Program-made: the position numbers and the translations under genes | The notes under the pieces: generated by a model | Seen by the model: only the letters and a program-made list of their open reading frames with translations | Told to the model about the DNA's origin: nothing | The model's database searches: none | Source: CAURNT01 sp963526495 | GTDB taxonomy: Bacteria > Fusobacteriota > Fusobacteriia > Fusobacteriales > Leptotrichiaceae | DNA: 64,000 bases | Assembly: GCA_963526495.1 (NCBI GenBank) | Contig: CAURNT010000001.1 | Span: forward strand, 56,407-120,406 | Reading direction: 5' to 3' | Shown: positions 17,514 to 26,431 of the stretch, piece after piece | Position numbering within the stretch: the stretch's first letter is position 1 | Layout of the letters: every line of letters begins with the position of its first letter

Positions 17514-18291
17514 TTTTAACACTTCCTTTAAACACATATTGACTTAAACCAGTCATATATAATTCTTCATCTATTTTTTCAATTTTTAAATTACCACCTA
17601 ATAACTCAACATTTACATTTTTATCAGTTAAATCTAAAATATTAGATATATATGCTGAAGCTATAGAGCCTGTCCCACAAGCAAGTGTTAGCCCTGCACC
17701 TCTTTCATAAGTCATTACTTTAATATTTTTCTTATCTAAAACTGATACAAAGTTAACATTTATACTATCAGGAAATAATTCTTTATTATTTTGTATTATT
17801 TTTCCAACTTTAGTCACATAATCTTTATTTAAGTTTTTCTTATCAACATATATTACTATATGTATAGTACCTGTAAAAACATAATGATAAATATATTCTA
17901 TACCATCAATTATAATAACATTATTTAATGATAAATCTAAAGGTTTACCCATATTTACCCTTACATTAAAATTATCATCAATTTTTATATATTCAATTTT
18001 TTTTATTCCGGCTAAAGTATCAATTTCTATATTTCCATTATCCTCTACCAACCCATTTTCAACTAAATATTGAGTATAACATCTTATGCCATTTCCACAC
18101 ATCTTAGCACGACTACCATCAGAATTAAAAAACTTCATAAAAAATTTATCATTTCTTCTTTCAGCTACTATTAAACCATCTGCACCAATACCAAATCTTC
18201 TATCACATAACTTTGCAACTTTTTCACTAGAAATATTTTCATTAGTTATTATAAAGTCATTACCAAGTCCTGTATATTTTTGAAATTCCAT
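17506..18291 (-). CDS. dapF: Diaminopimelate epimerase
   Basis: Converts LL- to meso-diaminopimelate for peptidoglycan and lysine. Both catalytic cysteines are present: Cys65 in KMCGNGIRC and the second in LACGTGSIA. The N-terminal FQKYTGLGNDFII is diagnostic. The 261-aa length is slightly short but normal for low-GC organisms. It begins at the base after the dapA stop, which implies strong coupling. Confidence 0.96.
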   Translation of the reverse strand: MEFQKYTGLGNDFIITNENISSEKVAKLCDRRFGIGADGLIVAERRNDKFFMKFFNSDGSRAKMCGNGIRCYTQYLVENGLVEDNGNIEIDTLAGIKKIEYIKIDDNFNVRVNMGKPLDLSLNNVIIIDGIEYIYHYVFTGTIHIVIYVDKKNLNKDYVTKVGKIIQNNKELFPDSINVNFVSVLDKKNIKVMTYERGAGLTLACGTGSIASAYISNILDLTDKNVNVELLGGNLKIEKIDEELYMTGLSQYVFKGSVKND

Positions 18292-19158
18292 TTATATCAA
18301 ACCTTTTGATTTAAGTAATTCTTTTAACTTAATATCTGTTTCATCTGATGTTTCCATTAAAGGTTCTCTAACTTTCTTATTTTTTATTAATCCCATTATA
18401 TTCATAACAGCTTTAATTGTTACAGGATTACCTTCAATAAACATATTTTTATGTATATCATACATATATTTATGATGATTAAATTGTTCAGCTCCTTTAA
18501 GTATAAATTGAGCTGCAACCTCTTTTGGTAGGGCATTTGCAGTAACTGAAATAACACCAACTGCTCCAATAGATAACATAGGTAATATCAAATTATCTTC
18601 CCCAGATAATATATCAAATTCTTCACTTACATTATTAGCTATTTCTATCATTTGTTCTATACTACCAGTTGCTTCTTTTACTCCAACAATATTTTTAACT
18701 TTTGATAATTCAATAGTTGTTTTAGCTTCTATATTTACTCCAGTTCTTGAAGGAACATTATATAATATTACATCTATACCAACTTCAGCAATTTTCTTAA
18801 AATGTTCTATTATTGCTTTTTGAGTAGGTTTATTATAATACGGTGCAACAGAAAGAACTGCATCAACTCCTATTTCTTTACAAATTTTAGTTAATGCTAC
18901 TGCTCTTTTTGTTGAATTACTTCCTGCCCCTGCAACTACCTTTACTTTTCCTTTAGATTTTTCTGTTACAAAGGTGATAACCTTTATATACTCTTCTTCA
19001 CTTAGAGTAGCTGCTTCTCCTGTTGTTCCACAAACAACTATACCATTTGTTCCATTTTCTATTTGAAAATCTAAAAGCTCAGATAATTTATCATAATCAA
19101 CTTCTAAATTATCTTTAAACGGTGTTATTAGTGCAACATAACTTCCTGTATATTTCAT
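18292..19158 (-). CDS. dapA: 4-hydroxy-tetrahydrodipicolinate synthase
   Basis: Condenses pyruvate with aspartate semialdehyde, the first committed step to diaminopimelate. Signature GTYVALITPF-like start (GSYVALITPFKDN), CGTTGEAATLSEEE, the tyrosine in LYNVPSRTG and the Schiff-base lysine in IVGVKEATGS. 288 aa, complete. Its first bases overlap the end of the upstream lipoprotein gene (ATGA-type overlap). Confidence 0.97.
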   Translation of the reverse strand: MKYTGSYVALITPFKDNLEVDYDKLSELLDFQIENGTNGIVVCGTTGEAATLSEEEYIKVITFVTEKSKGKVKVVAGAGSNSTKRAVALTKICKEIGVDAVLSVAPYYNKPTQKAIIEHFKKIAEVGIDVILYNVPSRTGVNIEAKTTIELSKVKNIVGVKEATGSIEQMIEIANNVSEEFDILSGEDNLILPMLSIGAVGVISVTANALPKEVAAQFILKGAEQFNHHKYMYDIHKNMFIEGNPVTIKAVMNIMGLIKNKKVREPLMETSDETDIKLKELLKSKGLI

Positions 19159-19973
19159 TTTATTTCTCCTTTTGATAATCTAAAATCTACAAAACCATTA
19201 AATCTTTCTAAATCCAATTTATCTTTTAAATCACTTTTATTAACTCTAATTTTTAATTCTCTCAATTTTTCAAAATCTTTAATATGATATAGATAATTCG
19301 CTTCCATTAAATCTAGTATCATTAAAAATTTAATTTTATAAACTTCTATTTCTGGATAAAATTTAGAATTTATCTTTTTTAAATCTTTTCTCGCTTCATT
19401 AAAGTCCGATAATTTAATTTCATCAATTTCATATAAAGTTTTATTTACTAATTTATTATATTTATTTAATGGATAATCTGGAAATTGTTTCTCCATATCA
19501 GCTATTATTTCTTCACTATTATCTTTATTATTTATAAGATGCATAAACAACTCATTAGAAAGATAATTATTTTTTCTTGATTTAGATATCCATAAATCAT
19601 TGTATGCATCTCTATAATTATTTCTTTTCATTTCAAATAATCCTAAATAATTAAATACTTCATTTATATCATAGTCTTCTAATTCATAAAGTTGTTTTAT
19701 TTTTTCATCATTATATTTAACATCTTTAAGCATAAGTGAAGCTAAAGTTTCAATATAGTAAACAGATAATTCCTTATTATTAGCTTCATATTGACTTGAA
19801 ATCAATTCAACAACTTTATCTGTATATTTATACTTTTCTTTTTCTAATTTTGTTTTTAATATATTAACTTGATTTTCTTTTTTAATTTCCCTATAATCAC
19901 TTTTTTCTATCACAGATATATTAGTACAAGCAATTATTGGTATAATCAATAAAATACTTACTACTTTTTTCAT
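19155..19973 (-). CDS. Predicted lipoprotein embedded in the diaminopimelate operon
   Basis: 272-aa protein with signal MKKVVSILLIIPIIAC whose Cys16 forms a lipobox (PIIA-C). The mature part is strongly helical and charged (Lys/Glu/Asn/Tyr-rich), with repeated short helices suggesting a TPR-like solenoid. I recognise no named family. It overlaps lysC (TAATG) and dapA (4 bases), so it is locked into the biosynthetic operon. A role at the envelope linked to peptidoglycan precursor supply is a guess from context only. Confidence 0.8.
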   Translation of the reverse strand: MKKVVSILLIIPIIACTNISVIEKSDYREIKKENQVNILKTKLEKEKYKYTDKVVELISSQYEANNKELSVYYIETLASLMLKDVKYNDEKIKQLYELEDYDINEVFNYLGLFEMKRNNYRDAYNDLWISKSRKNNYLSNELFMHLINNKDNSEEIIADMEKQFPDYPLNKYNKLVNKTLYEIDEIKLSDFNEARKDLKKINSKFYPEIEVYKIKFLMILDLMEANYLYHIKDFEKLRELKIRVNKSDLKDKLDLERFNGFVDFRLSKGEIK

Positions 19974-21175
19974 TATAATTCAAATTCCTTAGCTAATAAA
20001 TTTGCAACTTTTTCTCCCACTTCTACACTAACTATTATAGAAATAGTAATTTCTGATGAAGATATTTGATGAAAACTAATATTATTATCAGAAAAAACTT
20101 TAAATATCTTACTAAGCATTGTTAATGATGTAGATAATCCTATACCTACAAGAGAAACTTTAACAACATCATTATTTATCATAATATTATAATTTTCATC
20201 TAAATTAGAAAATATATCTCTAACAGTTTGCTCCTCAGTTTTAGCTATAGTAAATGCTATACTTCCACTTTCTGATAAAACATCATTTTGACTTATCATA
20301 TCTATTGCTATACCATTTTCTGATGCAAGTTTAAATATTGGATATAAATTTTTAGCATAAGTTGCTATATTATCTATTGTTACCATACTAATATTTTTGT
20401 TTATTGATATTCCTTTAATTTCTTTCTTTTCCATTATTTTCTCCTTAAATGTAATAATAGTTCCATTTTCTTCACCTAAAGTCTTTCCAACATATATAGG
20501 TATACCATATTTAAATCCTAACTCTACAGCACGTGGCTCCATAACACCTGCTCCAAGATAAGCAAGTTCCATCATTTCTTCATACGAAATATATTCTAAT
20601 TTTTTAGAATTTGGATAAACTCTTGGATCTATAGTATATATACCATCAACATCAGTATATATTCTACATTCAGCACCTAAAGAACAAGCTAAAGCTACTG
20701 CCGAAGTATCTGAACCACCTCTACCTAAAGTTGTGACATCTCCATTTTCATTTATACCTTGAAATCCGGCTACAATAACTATTTTATCATCATTTAAATA
20801 ATTTAATATAGTATTATTATCAATACTTTCTATTGTATTTTTAGTGTGTATACCTAATGTTTTTATACCAGCTTGTGCTCCTGTTAAAGATATAGCATCT
20901 ACACCCATTTCTATTAAAGCCATAGAAAGTAAGGCAATTGTTTGTTCTTCTCCCGTTGCCATCAATCTATCTAATTCTCTTTTATTTGGATTACTAGATA
21001 TTTCTTTTGCAAGTTTTATTAAACCATCAGTTGTTTTCCCCATTGCAGATACTACAACTACTAATTTTTTCCCACTATTTTTAACTTCAATTAAATGTTT
21101 TGCAATATTTTTAATTTTATCTGTGGTCGCAACTGATGAACCACCATATTTATGAACTATAATATTATTTCCCAT
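19973..21175 (-). CDS. lysC: Aspartate kinase
   Basis: Phosphorylates aspartate, entry to the aspartate family. Residues 3-16 show IIVHKYGGSSVATT, then VVVSAMGKTTDGLI, GRGGSDTSAVALA and TDVDGIYTIDPR. Two ACT domains at the C-terminus (from about 260) suggest feedback control by lysine and/or threonine. The ATG at 21175 follows AGGAG; a GTG sits one codon upstream. It is first in the operon. No lysine riboswitch is visible in the short leader. Confidence 0.95.
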   Translation of the reverse strand: MGNNIIVHKYGGSSVATTDKIKNIAKHLIEVKNSGKKLVVVVSAMGKTTDGLIKLAKEISSNPNKRELDRLMATGEEQTIALLSMALIEMGVDAISLTGAQAGIKTLGIHTKNTIESIDNNTILNYLNDDKIVIVAGFQGINENGDVTTLGRGGSDTSAVALACSLGAECRIYTDVDGIYTIDPRVYPNSKKLEYISYEEMMELAYLGAGVMEPRAVELGFKYGIPIYVGKTLGEENGTIITFKEKIMEKKEIKGISINKNISMVTIDNIATYAKNLYPIFKLASENGIAIDMISQNDVLSESGSIAFTIAKTEEQTVRDIFSNLDENYNIMINNDVVKVSLVGIGLSTSLTMLSKIFKVFSDNNISFHQISSSEITISIIVSVEVGEKVANLLAKEFEL

Positions 21176-21277
21176 CACTATTTCTCCTGTTTTTTATTAT
21201 ATTTTATCATATTTTATTTTTTTTTTAAATATAGAAATATTTTTATTTAACATTTAATATCTTGATTTGTATATATC

Positions 21278-21305
21278 TTGAAAAAATTTTTAAAAATGTT
21301 ATACT
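21278..21305 (+). promoter_or_regulatory. Promoter of the small DUF898-like gene
   Basis: TTGAAA (21278-21283), 16-base spacer, TATACT (21300-21305), 21 bases ahead of the ATG at 21327. It closely resembles the promoter at 31905-31933. Confidence 0.7.
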
Positions 21306-21326
21306 ATAAAAAATTAGGAGGTAAAT

Positions 21327-21632
21327 ATGTACAATTCAGAATTTGATGGTAATTTTTTAGAATATATAGGATATTCCTTATTAATGTATATTTCAACATT
21401 TGTATCTTTTGGTATACTATATCCTTTTACATATATTTTATTTAAACGTTGGGAAGTTAGTCACACTATTATTGAAGGTAATAGATTGGTGTTTGAAGGC
21501 AAAATATCAGACTATTATCTAAAGTGTATAATTTGGGCACTACTTTCTTTAATAACACTTGGTATTTATGGACTTATCGTTCCAATGAGACAAAAACAAT
21601 GGGAAACAGAAAATACACATTTTTTTAATTAG
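21327..21632 (+). CDS. Small DUF898/YjgN-like membrane protein
   Basis: 101-aa protein beginning YNSEFDGNFLEYIGYSLL, with two predicted membrane helices (residues 13-33 and 66-86). The FDG start, the SFGILYPFTYILFKRWEVSHT segment and NRLVFEGK match the repeat unit of the DUF898 (YjgN) membrane family, here as one unit instead of the usual two or three. AGGAGG precedes the start. It is monocistronic, with its own promoter and a terminator at 21643-21671. Function unknown. Confidence 0.75.
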   Translation: MYNSEFDGNFLEYIGYSLLMYISTFVSFGILYPFTYILFKRWEVSHTIIEGNRLVFEGKISDYYLKCIIWALLSLITLGIYGLIVPMRQKQWETENTHFFN

Positions 21633-21642
21633 AAAATAAAAC

Positions 21643-21671
21643 GGCTTAAGTTCATATCATGTTCTTAAGCC
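21643..21671 (+). terminator. Bidirectional terminator between convergent small genes
   Basis: GGCTTAAG (21643-21650) and CTTAAGCC (21664-21671) form an 8-bp stem with a 13-base loop. A T-rich run follows on the plus strand and A/T-rich sequence on the other side, so it can serve both the gene ending at 21632 and the minus-strand gene ending at 21679. Confidence 0.7.
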
Positions 21672-21678
21672 TATATTT

Positions 21679-21834
21679 TTAATTTTTATATATTCCCATA
21701 CTCAACATTCCTATTGATATACCATAAAGTATACCTAAAATTAAATCACTAACATTTGAAGTTTTATTTAAAATTATTGCCAAAACTAAAAATATAATTC
21801 CAATTACTATTTGATTATTTTTATTTAATTTCAT
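21679..21834 (-). CDS. 51-aa two-helix membrane protein
   Basis: Read directly from the minus strand: ATG at 21834, stop TAA at 21679-21681. AAAGGAG lies eight bases before the start. The product begins MKLNKNNQIVIGIIFLVLAI and has two hydrophobic segments (residues 9-22 and 31-48) separated by NKTSNVSD, ending in YKN. The good ribosome site, hydrophobic pattern and downstream hairpin argue that it is a real small gene. No family recognised. Confidence 0.6.
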   Translation of the reverse strand: MKLNKNNQIVIGIIFLVLAIILNKTSNVSDLILGILYGISIGMLSMGIYKN

Positions 21835-22005
21835 ATTTTCACTCCTTTACAGCATTATATCATATACAATTTTTTTTAACAAATTTATTAAAATTACAAA
21901 AAATTTCATTTTTTAATATCTTTTTTGAAAAAATATCAAAATTATTTCTTTTTTATTTTTTTTAGGATATACTATAATATATACTATATGAAAGTGGTGG
22001 TAATA

Positions 22006-22740
22006 ATGAAAAATTATCTTGGTTTAGACAATGTAGCAATTTTAAATGGTACATATAAACTACTTAGAACAACTGGAGAAGAAACTGAATTTATAGGTAT
22101 CGCTAATTACAAAGAAGGTTTACTTGATGGTGAACAATTACGTTTCGATAAAGAAGGTCTTATAATGTCTATAAATGTTTATAGAAATGGTGAGCTAATT
22201 GAAACTAAAGAAAATATCAAATCAGAACGTTATGTTGACTTTATGCCAGAAGAAACACAACCTAATAAAAGAAGCGGAAAATATATATTAAATACACATA
22301 ATGAAACATCTATTTTCACTATGAAAAATGGAGCATTTCAAGATCATAAATGGATATTTTATGACAATGATTCATTAGAAAAACCTATATTACTATCAAT
22401 AGAAAATTTCCTAGATAATCATCATATTGGAGAACAAGTATTTTTCCATGAAGACGGAAAAATAATGTTAATAGAATACTATGCTGAACTTTATCAATCT
22501 TTCCCTGAAAAATCAACTTGGTTTGATTATGATGAAAACGGAATATTATCAGCTGAAAGAAATTATAGAAAAAATAAAAAAGATGGTCATCATATATTCT
22601 ATAATGATGGTAAGATTATAAAAGATATGTCTTATAGAGATGGAAAGCTATTTGGTCCTTCTATATTCTATAAAGAAGATGGAACTAAACTAATCATTGA
22701 TTATGAATATGGATTTAAAGTTGGAGAAAGAATTGAATAA
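22006..22740 (+). CDS. MORN/YwqK-like repeat protein
   Basis: 244-aa soluble protein made of repeated short beta hairpins of the pattern Y-x-N/D-G-x-L/I-x-G-x-x-x-F/Y, e.g. NYKEGLLDGEQLRFDKEG, YRDGKLFGPSIFYKEDG. This is the YwqK/MORN-like fold, often annotated as antitoxin of a YwqJ-type system, though no toxin is nearby. The start at 22006 follows GGTGG; the open frame upstream is AT-rich non-coding sequence. It ends at a shared bidirectional terminator. A second protein of similar style lies at 46017-46997. Confidence 0.75.
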   Translation: MKNYLGLDNVAILNGTYKLLRTTGEETEFIGIANYKEGLLDGEQLRFDKEGLIMSINVYRNGELIETKENIKSERYVDFMPEETQPNKRSGKYILNTHNETSIFTMKNGAFQDHKWIFYDNDSLEKPILLSIENFLDNHHIGEQVFFHEDGKIMLIEYYAELYQSFPEKSTWFDYDENGILSAERNYRKNKKDGHHIFYNDGKIIKDMSYRDGKLFGPSIFYKEDGTKLIIDYEYGFKVGERIE

Positions 22741-22750
22741 ATTAAAAAAA

Positions 22751-22776
22751 TAGAGGATAGTTTTTACTATCCTCTA
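22751..22776. terminator. Bidirectional terminator between convergent genes
   Basis: TAGAGGATAGT (22751-22761) and ACTATCCTCTA (22766-22776) pair perfectly over 11 bp with a TTTT loop, between the YwqK-like gene (plus) and the FAD-dependent enzyme (minus). It overlaps the stop of the minus-strand gene. Confidence 0.85.
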
Positions 22777-24366
22777 ACTATTATTCAATATATTTTCTAT
22801 AACTTGTTCTGCACATCTAATACCATCAACTGCAGCACTCATTATACCCCCTGCATAACCTGCTCCTTCTCCTGAAGGAATTATTCCTTTAATACTTGCA
22901 TTAAGATTCTCATTTCTATTTATTCTTATAGGTGAAGATGTTCTACTTTCAACTCCAGTAATAATTGCATCTCCACTTCCAAATCCTTTAATTTTATTAT
23001 CAAATAATCTTAATCCTTCTCTCAAAGAACTACTAATATATTCTGGAAATAAATCATTCATATTTACCAACTTATATCCTATACTATAACTAGGTTTAAC
23101 TTCCCCTATTTTTATAGTTTTTTTATTATTTATAAAATCAATAACCATTTGTACAGGTGCTTTATAATCTGAACCCCCTAAAATAAATGCTTTTTCTTCA
23201 ATTTCTCTTTGAAAATACATACCTGATAGTACATGCTCATTTAAATCATCAGGCATTACATTAACTAAAACTGCAGAATTCGCATTTTCTAAATCTCTTT
23301 TACTATAACTCATACCATTAACAACAAGTCTACCTGCTTCACTTGCTGAAGGTACTACTACACCTCCTGGACACATACAAAATGTATATACCCCTCTATT
23401 ATTTGAAGTTCTTGCATTAAGTTTATACTCTGCAGGAGGCAATATATCTTTATATTTCCCGTATTGAACTTTATTAATCATATCTTGTTTATGTTCAATT
23501 CTAACTCCCATAGAAAAAGGCTTTTTACTCATTTCAAGTTTATTTTTATATAACATTTCAAAAGTATCTCTTGCACTATGTCCTATTGCTAATATTAAAT
23601 TATCAGTTTCTAATTCATAAATTTCATTTTTTTTCATATCTAATAATTTTATACTAGATAATTCATTATTAGAGTTAATTGTATAATCTATAAACTTAGT
23701 ATTAAAATAATATTTACCACCAAGATTTTCAATTTTATTTCTAATATTTTCAACTATCTTTATCAATTCATCTGTACCCAAATGTGGTTTAGATATATAT
23801 TTTATTTCAGGATTAGCTCCACATTCTATCAACTCTTCTACAACTTTTTGTATTCGTATATTATGAGTATTTGTTGTTAGTTTACCATCAGAAAAAGTTC
23901 CGGCACCTCCTTCACCAAATTGAACATTACTCTCTACATTTAAATTGGCTGTATTAAAAAAATTATATACCGTTTTTTCTCTTTCTCTTACTGATTCTCC
24001 TCTTTCTATAATTATAGGTTTTAAATTAGCCTGAGCAAGTATTAATCCAGCAAACATACCAGCAGGCCCTGTACCTATAATAACAGGTCTTAAACCTTTA
24101 AAATTTTCTACGATTTTTTGAGGATATATATATTCTTCTACCACTTGCAAATTTTTATAATTTTCTATTTCAGCATCTAATATATCATCACTATTAAAAT
24201 CTATAGAATATACATACTTTATATTATTTTTGTTTCTTGCATCTATAGATTTATTATTAATTCTAATATCACTCACATCTGTAATATTTAACGATTCTTT
24301 TATAGTTTCTATTACATCATTTAAATCATGTTTAACATCTACTTTAACATTAGTTATTCTTAACAT
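22774..24366 (-). CDS. FAD-dependent dehydrogenase (COG2509-like)
   Basis: 530-aa flavoprotein. After an N-terminal domain of about 90 residues (LRITNVKVDVKHDLNDVIE) comes the FAD-binding Rossmann block PVIIGTGPAGMFAGLILAQ with the acidic end of strand 2 (IIIERG), then NVQFGEGGAGTFSDGKLTT, CPGGVVVPSASEAGR and the C-terminal GEGAGYAGGIMSAAVDGI. These are the hallmarks of the large uncharacterised FAD dehydrogenase family. Start at 24366 from AAGGGGAG; it overlaps the stop of the next flavoprotein gene. Substrate unknown. Confidence 0.9.
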   Translation of the reverse strand: MLRITNVKVDVKHDLNDVIETIKESLNITDVSDIRINNKSIDARNKNNIKYVYSIDFNSDDILDAEIENYKNLQVVEEYIYPQKIVENFKGLRPVIIGTGPAGMFAGLILAQANLKPIIIERGESVREREKTVYNFFNTANLNVESNVQFGEGGAGTFSDGKLTTNTHNIRIQKVVEELIECGANPEIKYISKPHLGTDELIKIVENIRNKIENLGGKYYFNTKFIDYTINSNNELSSIKLLDMKKNEIYELETDNLILAIGHSARDTFEMLYKNKLEMSKKPFSMGVRIEHKQDMINKVQYGKYKDILPPAEYKLNARTSNNRGVYTFCMCPGGVVVPSASEAGRLVVNGMSYSKRDLENANSAVLVNVMPDDLNEHVLSGMYFQREIEEKAFILGGSDYKAPVQMVIDFINNKKTIKIGEVKPSYSIGYKLVNMNDLFPEYISSSLREGLRLFDNKIKGFGSGDAIITGVESRTSSPIRINRNENLNASIKGIIPSGEGAGYAGGIMSAAVDGIRCAEQVIENILNNS

Positions 24367-24376
24367 TTCACTCCCC

Positions 24377-25588
24377 TTAAAAACATCTAGCAACTGCAAA
24401 TGAGGTCATAAAACACCAAGTAAGATTATACCCTCCGCAGTCTCCAAAAACATCTAATACTTCTCCTATTATATATAACCCTTTAACAATATTTGATTCT
24501 AACGTTATATTATTAACTTCACTTAATCTTATTCCTCCAGCAGTTACTTGTGCGTTAGAAAATCCCATTGTATCATATACTTTAATGTGGTAATTTTTTA
24601 AATTATCTACTAATTTATCAATTATACTCTTATTTATTTCAGAAACTTTAACATCTAATTTTTCAATACCAGATTTTTTAAGCAAAAATACAGCTAGTTT
24701 TTTATTAACCAAACCATTTAAAAGATACTCAGAATTTAAATAACCTAATTTATAAATCCTATCATATATATTTTTTTTCAATTCCTTCTTATCTATATTT
24801 GGTAAGAAATCAATATAAAAGTCTATATTTTCAAATCCGTATAAAGCTGTTAAATATGATAAATTAAATACTGTTGGACCTGATATACCATAAGGGGTAA
24901 ATAACAACTCATTTTTATCTTCTCTTATTTTTTCATTTTTAACAAAAGCTTTTAATATAACAGGAAGTTTAACACCTTCTAATCCTTTAATATATTCTTT
25001 TTCCGACTTAAGTTGTACTAATATTGGGTATAACTCAGTTGAAGTATGACCCATTTTAGAAGCTAGTATATATCCACTACCATTAGAACCCAGTTCTTTA
25101 TATGAATTACCCCCTGTAGCTAATACAATATTATCAAATATATATTCTCTATTATTCGTTGTTATATTAAATTTATTATTTTTCTTTCTTATCTTTTCAA
25201 CTTCTTCATTTAAAACTATATTTACATTTTCAAAACTTTCAAGTTTGAATCTTAAAGCATCTACAACTGAAGAAGCTTGATATGAGTTTGGATATACTTT
25301 ACCACTATCTTCAATTGAAGGTTCAATTCCAATATTTGAAAAAAATTCTAGTACATCTTTATACGAAAAATCTTCAAATATATCTTTACTTATTTCTTTG
25401 TCTATTGAAAAATAATTTGAATAACTTGCATTAACATTAGTATAATTACAAGTACCATTACCTGTAACTAATAATTTTTTTAATATTCTATCTTTTCTTT
25501 CAATGACAGTTACTTCATAACCTTTTTCTGCTAATAATATAGCAAGAACTACTCCTGATGCCCCAGCTCCAATTATACCTATATTCAT
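24377..25588 (-). CDS. HI0933-like flavoprotein (YhiN family)
   Basis: 403-aa NAD(P)/FAD-dependent oxidoreductase-like protein. N-terminal GIIGAGASGVVLAILLAEKG (FAD dinucleotide fold), TGNGTCNYTN, VLATGGNSYKELGSNGSGY and the C-terminal VTAGGIRLSEV with GGYNLTWCFMTSFAVAR, all diagnostic of the HI0933/YhiN family. Biochemical function of this family is unsettled. It overlaps queH by 4 bases and the next flavoprotein by a few bases, so two flavoproteins follow a tRNA-modification gene in one operon. Confidence 0.93.
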   Translation of the reverse strand: MNIGIIGAGASGVVLAILLAEKGYEVTVIERKDRILKKLLVTGNGTCNYTNVNASYSNYFSIDKEISKDIFEDFSYKDVLEFFSNIGIEPSIEDSGKVYPNSYQASSVVDALRFKLESFENVNIVLNEEVEKIRKKNNKFNITTNNREYIFDNIVLATGGNSYKELGSNGSGYILASKMGHTSTELYPILVQLKSEKEYIKGLEGVKLPVILKAFVKNEKIREDKNELLFTPYGISGPTVFNLSYLTALYGFENIDFYIDFLPNIDKKELKKNIYDRIYKLGYLNSEYLLNGLVNKKLAVFLLKKSGIEKLDVKVSEINKSIIDKLVDNLKNYHIKVYDTMGFSNAQVTAGGIRLSEVNNITLESNIVKGLYIIGEVLDVFGDCGGYNLTWCFMTSFAVARCF

Positions 25589-26403
25589 AAATTTTCTCTT
25601 TCTTTTTGTTGTTTTAACTGATCTCTAAGAGCAAATATACAACCACAATAACATTGTCTATATACATCATATTCATTGCATAATTCTATACTTCTTTTAT
25701 AACCATTATTCTTTTTAAAATCAGAAGGAAGATATTTAACATCATATATTTCCTGCACTTCAAATCCAAGTTCATTTATTAATTTTGAATTTTTCTTAGG
25801 AGATAATGTAAGTGCTGATCCAAAATAATCAAATCCCATTTTTTTAGCATAATTTGCAACTATATCTAAACGCATTTGAAAACATGTTATACATCTTTTA
25901 CCACCTTCTGGTTCAAACTCTTCTCCCTTAGTTAATTCAACAAAATATTTAGGATTATATTCATCTTCTATAAAACCTACATTATTACCAGTTCTTTTAT
26001 TAAATTCTAGTATAAACTCTTCTTGAACTCTTGCTCTTTTTTCATATTCTGATTTAGGATGAATATTGGAATTTGCAAAAAGTATAGTAACATCTGCATA
26101 TTTAGACATAAATTCTAAGGTATATGTAGAACACGGTGCACAACAACTATGTAAAAGTATCTTTGGTCTTTTTTGATTATTAGTCCATTGTTTTATAAGC
26201 TTATCTAATATTTTATTATAATTTATTACTTGATTTTTATTCATATTTGATAATATTTTTAAACCATCTTCAAAATCTTCTTGTTCTATAAAAGATTTAT
26301 CTTGGATTAAACTATATAACTTATCATTACTAGTTCCAGAAGTCATTATTTCTTCTTTTATACTTTTATATATTTCTAAAAATTTTTCCCTTTTATTTTC
26401 CAT
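25585..26403 (-). CDS. queH: Epoxyqueuosine reductase QueH
   Basis: Last step of queuosine tRNA modification: reduces epoxyqueuosine in tRNA to queuosine (the B12-independent QueG replacement, DUF208). The cysteine/zinc-iron motifs are present: LLHSCCAPCST (about 83-93), GGKRCITCFQMR, and the C-terminal YRQCYCGCIFALRDQ. 272 aa. It lies 15 bases after the TPR gene, with a hairpin in the gap. It fits the queuosine-precursor transporter at 42019-42744. Confidence 0.95.
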   Translation of the reverse strand: MENKREKFLEIYKSIKEEIMTSGTSNDKLYSLIQDKSFIEQEDFEDGLKILSNMNKNQVINYNKILDKLIKQWTNNQKRPKILLHSCCAPCSTYTLEFMSKYADVTILFANSNIHPKSEYEKRARVQEEFILEFNKRTGNNVGFIEDEYNPKYFVELTKGEEFEPEGGKRCITCFQMRLDIVANYAKKMGFDYFGSALTLSPKKNSKLINELGFEVQEIYDVKYLPSDFKKNNGYKRSIELCNEYDVYRQCYCGCIFALRDQLKQQKERENL

Positions 26404-26410
26404 AACTAAA

Positions 26411-26431
26411 AGGTGTCATTACTTGACACCT
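26411..26431 (-). terminator. Hairpin between the TPR gene and queH
   Basis: AGGTGTCA (26411-26418) and TGACACCT (26424-26431) pair over 8 bp with a 5-base loop. TTTTAG follows in the minus direction, just ahead of the queH start. It would act as a partial terminator within the operon. Confidence 0.6.

Noticed and set aside
21176..21277. Lysine riboswitch ahead of lysC
   Set aside because: The leader is short and lacks the long conserved multi-stem structure; only AT-rich sequence is seen.
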